Shown here piece by piece: positions 58,858-64,000 of a DNA stretch of 64,000 bases (its first letter is position 1; the number at the start of each line of letters is the position of its first letter). A model generated the notes under the pieces. It did no database searches, was not told the origin of the DNA, and saw only the letters and a program-made list of their open reading frames with translations. This DNA comes from Escherichia boydii (GTDB lineage Bacteria; Pseudomonadota; Gammaproteobacteria; Enterobacterales; Enterobacteriaceae). The DNA is taken from NCBI GenBank assembly GCA_041890495.1, contig CP169086.1, positions 1,054,001 to 1,118,000 on the forward strand, in the 5' to 3' direction. The position numbers were made by a program, and so were the translations under genes.

Positions 58858-59445
58858 GTGGCGAGACGCGGCAGACCACCCAAAAATCCGCCTGCAGCTG
58901 CAGGTCAATCAGATGAACCGCAGGAAACCCCTGCGGTTTTTGCTTCTGGGGCTGCCGAAACGTTAGTACCGGCAATTCCTGACGAACTAACCGAGCCTCT
59001 GCTGATCGCAGAGGCCTCACCTGAACTGCAGCAACCTGCAGCGCCAGAATTAACGATCACTACTTCACAGGATGAAACTTCGGATATGAGCGAAGAACAA
59101 GAAAAAATCAGCGGCACTGTCACCATCGGCTGCAAATTACCATGCGGGCTTGTAATGACGTTCGGCGGGAAAAGCGTTGAGCTGCGGGGTTCCCGCGATT
59201 CCCGGATCCTTAACGGCTACGGCCTGACCGAAAACGTTGATGCGGAATTCTGGGAAGCCTGGAAAAAAGCGCATGCAAAATTACCCTACGTGAAAAACGA
59301 ACTGGTATTTGCTTACGCCGACACTCGCAGCGCTCAGGATATGGCTCAGGAGCGCCAGAATGAACGTACCGGGCTGGAGGGGCTCGACCCGGACAAGCCA
59401 GGCAAAGATCTGGAAAAAGTCCCGGAAAGCGACGAAGAGGATTAA
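58858..59445 (+). CDS. Hypothetical structural protein, 195 aa, AT-hook-like N-terminus
   Basis: Starts at GTG 58858. The N-terminus ARRGRPPKNPP resembles an AT-hook, followed by a low-complexity acidic linker. The C-terminal ~115 residues (from about SGTVTIGCKLPCGLVM) form a compact domain. An in-frame ATG at 59089 would give only this domain. A head-completion role is implied by position. Confidence 0.7.
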   Translation: MARRGRPPKNPPAAAGQSDEPQETPAVFASGAAETLVPAIPDELTEPLLIAEASPELQQPAAPELTITTSQDETSDMSEEQEKISGTVTIGCKLPCGLVMTFGGKSVELRGSRDSRILNGYGLTENVDAEFWEAWKKAHAKLPYVKNELVFAYADTRSAQDMAQERQNERTGLEGLDPDKPGKDLEKVPESDEED

Positions 59446-59448
59446 CCG

Positions 59449-59889
59449 ATGGGGATCGTTGTCTTCGATGTTGAAAAATTCCGGAAGCGTTATCCGGAAT
59501 TTGCGGCTGTCCCGCCTGATCTGATGCAGGAGTTTTTCACCGAGGCAACGATCTACCTCGACAACACCGACCGCAGTCGCGTAACCGATTTACAGCAGCG
59601 CGCCATGTTGCTGAATATGCTCACAGCCCATATAGCGAAGCTGAACGCCGGGAGTAATGGCGAAGCAGCCTCTGATCTTGTGGGGCGTATCAGCAGCGCT
59701 ACACAAGGCTCTGTTTCCGTTTCGGCTGATATGGGGCCGGTATCGGGTACAGAGGCCTGGTACCTGCAGACCAAATATGGGGCAGCGTACTGGAACGCTA
59801 CCGCACCATATCGCACGATGCAGTATGTTCCGGGGCGCAGTTATTCCGCCGCCGGATATCGTTCAATGCTGCGCTACCGGAGGCCGTAG
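59449..59889 (+). CDS. Head-tail adaptor (DUF4054)
   Basis: A 146-residue adaptor of the DUF4054 family: FDVEKFRKRYPEF, AAVPPDLMQEFFTEATIYLD, and LLNMLTAHIAKL. It connects portal to head-completion proteins. Confidence 0.82.
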   Translation: MGIVVFDVEKFRKRYPEFAAVPPDLMQEFFTEATIYLDNTDRSRVTDLQQRAMLLNMLTAHIAKLNAGSNGEAASDLVGRISSATQGSVSVSADMGPVSGTEAWYLQTKYGAAYWNATAPYRTMQYVPGRSYSAAGYRSMLRYRRP

Positions 59890-59891
59890 AA

Positions 59892-60482
59892 ATGTCGGGA
59901 TTCAGTGGTGGGGAGGAAATCAGACGAAAGCTGCTGGAAGTGGCGAAGCGTCTGGGCAAAGGGGATTTGCTGAAAGTTGGTTTTCTGGAGGGGGCAACTT
60001 ACCCCGACGGGACGCCAGTTGCCCAGATTGCTGCTGTGCAGGAGTGGGGCGGCGAAATTGATGTCCCGGCGCGGACGCAGGATCTGCATTTTAAGCAGGG
60101 GAAAAATGGCGCGGTGGGCAATCGGTTTGTGAAGAAAAACAAAGCGGATTTTGTCCAGACCGTCACTATCCCCGCGCATAAAATCGTGATCCCGCCGCGC
60201 CCTTTTTTTCGAAAGATGATTTGGGCGCAGTCCAAAGGCTGGGGGGCGCTGGTTTCTAAAGCACTTAAAGCGAACAATTACGACCTGGAGCAGGCAATGA
60301 ATGCTACTGGTGAAATTATTCGGGGCCAACTGCAAAACTCTATTCGGCAGCTCAATGATCCACCCCTCGCAAGATCCACAATCCGTAAAAAAGGCTCTGA
60401 AAAACCTCTTATTGAAACCGGCCACATGCTCAATTCTGTAGATTTCGAGGTAACAACAAATGGATCTGAACCGGATAGCTAA
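59892..60482 (+). CDS. Tail-completion/HK97 gp10-like protein
   Basis: A 196-residue protein similar to HK97 gp10 types: LLKVGFLEGATYPDGT, VQEWGGEIDVPAR, PPRPFFRKMI. Overlaps the next gene by 23 bases. Confidence 0.78.
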   Translation: MSGFSGGEEIRRKLLEVAKRLGKGDLLKVGFLEGATYPDGTPVAQIAAVQEWGGEIDVPARTQDLHFKQGKNGAVGNRFVKKNKADFVQTVTIPAHKIVIPPRPFFRKMIWAQSKGWGALVSKALKANNYDLEQAMNATGEIIRGQLQNSIRQLNDPPLARSTIRKKGSEKPLIETGHMLNSVDFEVTTNGSEPDS

Positions 60483-60825
60483 CGGACTCACCCAATCCGT
60501 AAACCCAAACGTTCCCGCTATCGCGCGGATAAGCAATGGCTATGGAACAGCGGCAGACGGCAGCCGTGCGCCGCAATATCTTCCTGACGAAAATGTGGTG
60601 GTACAAAAGCAGAACCTGACCCAGCGCGATCTGATGCAGCTCGAACAGCTGAATATTCAGGGCGTGGATTGCACCGCATATATACCGGGCGCGTGGTATG
60701 GGGTGGTGCGTAAAGATAAAAAGGGTGGGGATCTTTTCATCATCAACGGTGAAACCTGGCTTGTCGTTGCAGTCCTTGAAATGTGGCCCGACTGGTCGAG
60801 GGTGGCGCTATGCCTGCAGCAGTAA
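60460..60825 (+). CDS. Head-closure-like protein
   Basis: A 121-residue protein in the order expected for a head-closure factor: after the adaptor and gp10-like genes and before the tail terminator. The central beta-rich segment (GAWYGVVRKDKKGGDLFIIN) ends in VVAVLEMWPDWSRV. Assignment by position and size. Confidence 0.65.
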   Translation: MDLNRIANGLTQSVNPNVPAIARISNGYGTAADGSRAPQYLPDENVVVQKQNLTQRDLMQLEQLNIQGVDCTAYIPGAWYGVVRKDKKGGDLFIINGETWLVVAVLEMWPDWSRVALCLQQ

Positions 60826-61364
60826 ACATTACTGAAACCGACCTGAGAACCGCCTTGCGCGGTTTTTTGCTTTCTGTGGTCGGCGATTTATACGAAGTCG
60901 TGAAAGGGCAGGATAACCGCGTGGCGATGCCTGAGGGCCGATTCATTACGATGACCGGGCTGAATAACGACGAGCTGAATAAACCCTATTCGACCTGGCA
61001 GGATAGCGGTCAACCAACTGGAGGGCTGGAGCTAACCAACCAGGCGAAAAAGTGGATCTGCCAGCTCGATGTTTACGGTGAGGATGCGGGATCCACCGCA
61101 TCGACCATTTTCACGCTGGCGCGCTCAGGCTATGCCGTCCGGCGGTTCGCCGAGCTTACGAAGGATAAAGGGTTTTCTGTCATTCCGCTTTATGCCGACC
61201 AGCCCCACCAGACAACCATGATCAACGGCGAAAAGCAGTACGAAGAACGCTGGACGCTCGATCTGCATCTTCAGTTCAACCTGGTGATTTCCACGCCGAT
61301 GGAATTCGCCGCTGAACTTTACGTTAAACCGGCATCTGTGGATGCCACTTTCCCACCGGAGTAA
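60810..61364 (+). CDS. Tail terminator/neck protein (LIC_12616 type)
   Basis: A 184-residue protein starting at ATG 60810 after GAGGGTG (an upstream ATG at 60783 is less likely). Blocks YSTWQDSGQPTGGLEL and KKWICQLDVYGEDAG resemble LIC_12616-type neck proteins, which cap the tail tube. Confidence 0.75.
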   Translation: MPAAVNITETDLRTALRGFLLSVVGDLYEVVKGQDNRVAMPEGRFITMTGLNNDELNKPYSTWQDSGQPTGGLELTNQAKKWICQLDVYGEDAGSTASTIFTLARSGYAVRRFAELTKDKGFSVIPLYADQPHQTTMINGEKQYEERWTLDLHLQFNLVISTPMEFAAELYVKPASVDATFPPE

Positions 61365-61366
61365 AT

Positions 61367-62839
61367 ATGTCTATTCCTGCTTCCCAGCTCGCTACTGTGG
61401 TGCCTGGCGTTTTGACTGCAGGCGGTAGCGCTGTCGATATGAATGGCCTCATTCTGACAGGCAGCACGTATATGCCGTCCGGCAAAGTTATGCCGTTTGC
61501 ATCCGCAGATGATGTCGGTGATTTTTTCGGTTCAGACTCACTCGAAAAAAGTCTCGCTGATATTTATTTCAAAGGTTTCACCAATTGCACTAAATATCCG
61601 GCCAGCCTGCTCTTTTCGTTGTGGCCGCAGGTCGCCACGGCAGCCATGCTGACAGGCGGATCCCTTGCGGGTGTGTCTGTGGATGATATGAAGCTGTTTA
61701 CTGGCACTTTCAGCATCACCGTTGATGGCACAGCGGTAACTGCAGACGACATGGATTTTTCAGCAATTACCAGCTATTCGGATGCTGCTGCCGTTATTGC
61801 TGAGGCGGTTGGTACCGTAACCACCGTTTACGATTCGACCAAACAGGGGTTTGTGCTGACATCTAAGACCACAGGGACGGCGTCTACCATCACAGCAGCC
61901 ACCGGAACGCTGGCCGGTAGCCTTAAACTCAGCCAGGACAGCGGCGCGATTGCATCACAGGGCGTTGGCGTTGTGACGCCTAAACAAACGATGGATCAGA
62001 TCGTTGGTATTGCGCCCAACTGGGGCGTGTTCACTACTACCGTAGAGCCCGATCTCGAACAGAAAATTGAATTTTCGGAATGGGTGAACGGCCGTAATTA
62101 CGAATATGCCTATGTCGGCTGGGACACAGATCCTGCCGCGCAGCAGCCTAATGCTGCAGACTCCTTTGGCGCGCAGGTTAAAGCGAATAAGTATGAGGGT
62201 GTTTTCCCACTGTGGGGCTCAGCTAAAACAGCCGTCTTCTCCATGGCAATTGCTGCCTCACTCGACTTCAACCGTCGGAATGGTCGCACAACATGGGCTT
62301 ACCGAACTCAGAGCGGCCTTGTTCCAGAAGTTGATGACGGCACCGTAGCGGCGAACTTGCTGTCGAATGGCTACAACTACTTCGGTGTTTATGCCAACAA
62401 AAAAACCACCTGGAATATTCTCTTTAATGGCGCGGTGGCGGGAAGTTTCAAATGGATGGACTCCTTCATCAATCAGATCTGGCTTAATGCAAACCTGCAG
62501 CAGGCCATGATCGATCTGCTAACTGCAGTCGGCTCCATTCCGTACGCAACTGATGGCTACACAATGGTTGAATCCTCCTGCATGGATCCAATTGGTAAAG
62601 CCCTCAACTTCGGCGCTATTCGAACGGGAACGACGATTTCCGAATCTCAAAAGGCGCAGATTATTCAGGCTGTCGGCTCCGATGTGACCAGCTCGATTAT
62701 TAATAAGGGCTACTACCTGCAGATCGTTGAAGCGACGGCGGATATTCGTTCTGAACGTGCATCACCGCCGATGACGCTTTATTACGCGGATGGTGGTTCT
62801 ATTCAGCAACTCACCCTTGCATCAATCGAAATTCAGTAA
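61367..62839 (+). CDS. Tail sheath protein (DUF3383)
   Basis: A 490-residue DUF3383 protein, the contractile tail sheath of this phage group: VVPGVLTAGGSAVDMNGLIL at the start, FKGFTNCTKYPASLLFSLW, and the C-terminal SERASPPMTLYYADGGSIQQ. It shows that the virion has a contractile tail. Confidence 0.9.
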   Translation: MSIPASQLATVVPGVLTAGGSAVDMNGLILTGSTYMPSGKVMPFASADDVGDFFGSDSLEKSLADIYFKGFTNCTKYPASLLFSLWPQVATAAMLTGGSLAGVSVDDMKLFTGTFSITVDGTAVTADDMDFSAITSYSDAAAVIAEAVGTVTTVYDSTKQGFVLTSKTTGTASTITAATGTLAGSLKLSQDSGAIASQGVGVVTPKQTMDQIVGIAPNWGVFTTTVEPDLEQKIEFSEWVNGRNYEYAYVGWDTDPAAQQPNAADSFGAQVKANKYEGVFPLWGSAKTAVFSMAIAASLDFNRRNGRTTWAYRTQSGLVPEVDDGTVAANLLSNGYNYFGVYANKKTTWNILFNGAVAGSFKWMDSFINQIWLNANLQQAMIDLLTAVGSIPYATDGYTMVESSCMDPIGKALNFGAIRTGTTISESQKAQIIQAVGSDVTSSIINKGYYLQIVEATADIRSERASPPMTLYYADGGSIQQLTLASIEIQ

Positions 62840-62848
62840 GGTAAAAAA

Positions 62849-63280
62849 ATGGGATCAATTACTTCAGCAAACTCCACGTATTCGCTGGTGATCAATAGCG
62901 TTTACCCCAACGCGCAGATTCTGCAGGGGTATGCTGCTGATGATGCGTTTAGTGTCGATGCTGTCGACAAAGCGCAGGTGGTGATGGGCGTTGATGGTCG
63001 TCAGTCCGCTGGTTACATATTCAACCCGATTGTGCAGACGATCACGCTTATGCCGGATTCACCATCACTTGAGGTGTTCAGTAACTGGATCAACGCGATG
63101 GACGCTATTCGTGAAATCCTGAAATGCACAGCGAATATTTCACTACCGGCCATCGGGAAAAAATACACGCTCAGCAACGGGGTGCTTGTGAATTACAAAC
63201 CTATCCCCGATGTGAAAAAAGTCATGCAGGCGGTACCGTTTAAAATTTCGTGGGAACGTGTAGTCGGAGAAAATATTTAA
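62849..63280 (+). CDS. Tail tube protein (DUF3277)
   Basis: A 143-residue DUF3277 protein: YSLVINSVYPNAQILQGYAA, DAVDKAQVVMGVDGRQSAGY and the C-terminal KKVMQAVPFKISWERVVG. Forms the inner tube under the DUF3383 sheath. Its stop overlaps the next start by one base. Confidence 0.88.
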   Translation: MGSITSANSTYSLVINSVYPNAQILQGYAADDAFSVDAVDKAQVVMGVDGRQSAGYIFNPIVQTITLMPDSPSLEVFSNWINAMDAIREILKCTANISLPAIGKKYTLSNGVLVNYKPIPDVKKVMQAVPFKISWERVVGENI

Positions 63281-63723
63281 TGGCTCGTAAAATCCAGACT
63301 GTAACTATCACCGCCGAAGGGCGCGATAAAGGGAAAGTTTTCCAGATCACTGAAATGCCCGCGTCACGCGCAGAAATGTGGGCGTTGCGTGCGCTCCTGG
63401 CTATTGGGCGCAGCGGCGTGCAGCTGCCGGACGGCATCGAAAAAATGGGCTTCGCGGGTATTGTGTCCTACGGCATCAATCTGATCACGCAACTGCCCTA
63501 TGACGAAGCTGAATATCTTCTCGGGGAGATGTTTACCTGTGTGCAGATTATGCCGGATCCTTCGCGCCCGCAGATCCTTCGCGGCGTGCAGGAGGATGAC
63601 ATTGAAGAAGTTGCAACCCGCATTACTCTGCGTAAAGAGGTATTCGGCCTGCATTCGGATTTTTTGAAAGCCGTAGGGAAATCGACTACGGCGTCAACTT
63701 CTCCGATCTCCCCTACGGCTTAG
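63280..63723 (+). CDS. Tail assembly chaperone, unshifted product (G-like)
   Basis: A 147-residue tail chaperone reading to the frame-0 stop at 63721. The start MARKIQTVTITAEGRDKGKV overlaps the tube stop (TAATG). Contains DIEEVATRITLRKEVFGLHSDFL, immediately before a slippery heptamer. It should bind the tape measure during tail assembly. Confidence 0.82.
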   Translation: MARKIQTVTITAEGRDKGKVFQITEMPASRAEMWALRALLAIGRSGVQLPDGIEKMGFAGIVSYGINLITQLPYDEAEYLLGEMFTCVQIMPDPSRPQILRGVQEDDIEEVATRITLRKEVFGLHSDFLKAVGKSTTASTSPISPTA

Positions 63724-63887
63724 TTGAATACACCAACGTCCCATCTACCATTGCCACCGTAATATCTGCCGGCAAAGCCACTCTGCACGAACTTGATACC
63801 GTTTACGGGCTGGAAGACCTGTGGATATTGATCGAGATTATCCAGGTGGACAGGCACAACGAGGCGGTGCTCAACAAAACGGAGTGA
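63280..63887 (+). CDS. Tail assembly chaperone, -1 frameshift product (GT-like)
   Basis: Predicted 202-residue fusion made by -1 slippage at 63660-63666. After Leu129 the ribosome would continue in the -1 frame through ESRREIDYGVNFSDLPYG and stop at 63885-63887, next to the tape-measure start. The -1 frame is open from about 63637 with no better start. Frameshifted chaperone pairs lying between tube and tape-measure genes are a rule in long-tailed phages. Confidence 0.75.
63660..63666 (+). promoter_or_regulatory. -1 ribosomal slippery heptamer T TTT TTG
   Basis: TTTTTTG lies in the correct phase (codons TTT and TTG in frame 0) for simultaneous tRNA slippage back by one base. It sits at the last region where both frames overlap as open. 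Confidence 0.75.
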
Positions 63888-63889
63888 TG

Positions 63890-64000
63890 ATGTCTGCGAC
63901 CGTAATAGATGCGCTGCTGGTGACGCTGGGGCTTGACCCCAGCGCCTTTACTGCAGGAACAAATGAGGTAACGAAAGACCTCGGAAAATTAAAAAAGGAG
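63890..64000 (+). CDS. Tape measure protein, 5' end (cut by the window edge)
   Basis: Only the first 37 codons are inside the window (MSATVIDALLVTLGLDPSAF then NEVTKDLGKLKK). The start follows GGAG and comes directly after the frameshifted chaperone, where the tape measure gene is expected. ATG 63887 is an alternative start. Confidence 0.8.
   Translation, partial: MSATVIDALLVTLGLDPSAFTAGTNEVTKDLGKLKKE

Noticed and set aside
63673..63680. GGGAAAT as the frameshift site in the tail chaperone
   Set aside because: It resembles lambda's GGGAAAG, but the frame-0 phase here is GGG AAA, so tRNAs could not re-pair after slipping. The T TTT TTG 7 bases earlier is in correct phase.

Overview
The window is chromosomal DNA from an Enterobacteriaceae member, most like Enterobacter or a close relative. 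The evidence is the mpaA-mppA and dgcM-zntB-fnrS-dbpA-ttcA gene order, the ompN-micC-nifJ(ydbK)-ydbJ-hslJ block, and proteins closely related to but mostly distinct from those of E. coli. The first ~31.2 kb is core or near-core chromosome. From ~31.2 kb to the right edge it is a prophage whose right end lies outside the window.

Chromosome. It opens with mpaA (cut by the window edge) and mppA, which serve murein peptide recycling. Next comes an AT-richer cassette of a second glycogen/maltodextrin phosphorylase and a small STAS protein, bracketed by two related stem-loops. A cyclic-di-GMP and chemotaxis stretch follows: dgcM, an MHYT-GGDEF-EAL protein, and a chemoreceptor with almost no periplasmic domain behind a possible FliA promoter. 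A CSS-motif EAL phosphodiesterase lies 5 kb further on. The zntB-fnrS-dbpA-ttcA stretch and the nifJ gene read, from memory, as almost identical to the E. coli alleles, and an E. coli-type REP element sits between dbpA and ttcA. This suggests homologous replacement by E. coli-like DNA. Between these tracts is an accessory mix: a cupin, a lipoprotein, an orphan O-methyltransferase, a GFA-family zinc protein and several very small membrane proteins. Two regulatory RNAs are recognisable, FnrS with an FNR site and MicC divergent from ompN. A cyanide-insensitive-type bd oxidase operon (cioAB plus a small third subunit) ends the chromosome part.

Prophage. It lies immediately upstream of cioA. On the minus strand are int, xis, a PerC-like regulator, a Gp157-like gene, a large recombination protein (RecE-like N-terminus joined to a Rad52-like annealing domain) and small early genes, ending at a RacR-like repressor. 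The plus-strand early operon has ydaS/ydaT-like genes, a replication initiator whose gene carries a probable iteron origin, a DnaC-like loader, an MT-A70 adenine methylase, small Ea22-like genes, a LexA-controlled dinI-like gene, a C5-cytosine methylase, a YbcO nuclease and a Q-like antiterminator (DUF1133 type) followed by a promoter/terminator pair. Then come two tRNA sequences resembling host thrU and glyT, a lysis cassette (holin, GH19 endolysin, Rz/Rz1), terminase and head genes, and a contractile-tail set: DUF3383 sheath, DUF3277 tube, a tail chaperone with a canonical -1 slippery heptamer, and the start of the tape measure. The phage is therefore a lambdoid/Rac-like early region joined to a myovirus-type structural module.

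Two inward-facing genes on the minus strand of the prophage (39.0-39.4 kb and 50.5-50.8 kb), each with an N-terminal membrane anchor, occupy typical moron slots. They are the best candidates for lysogen-expressed accessory functions.
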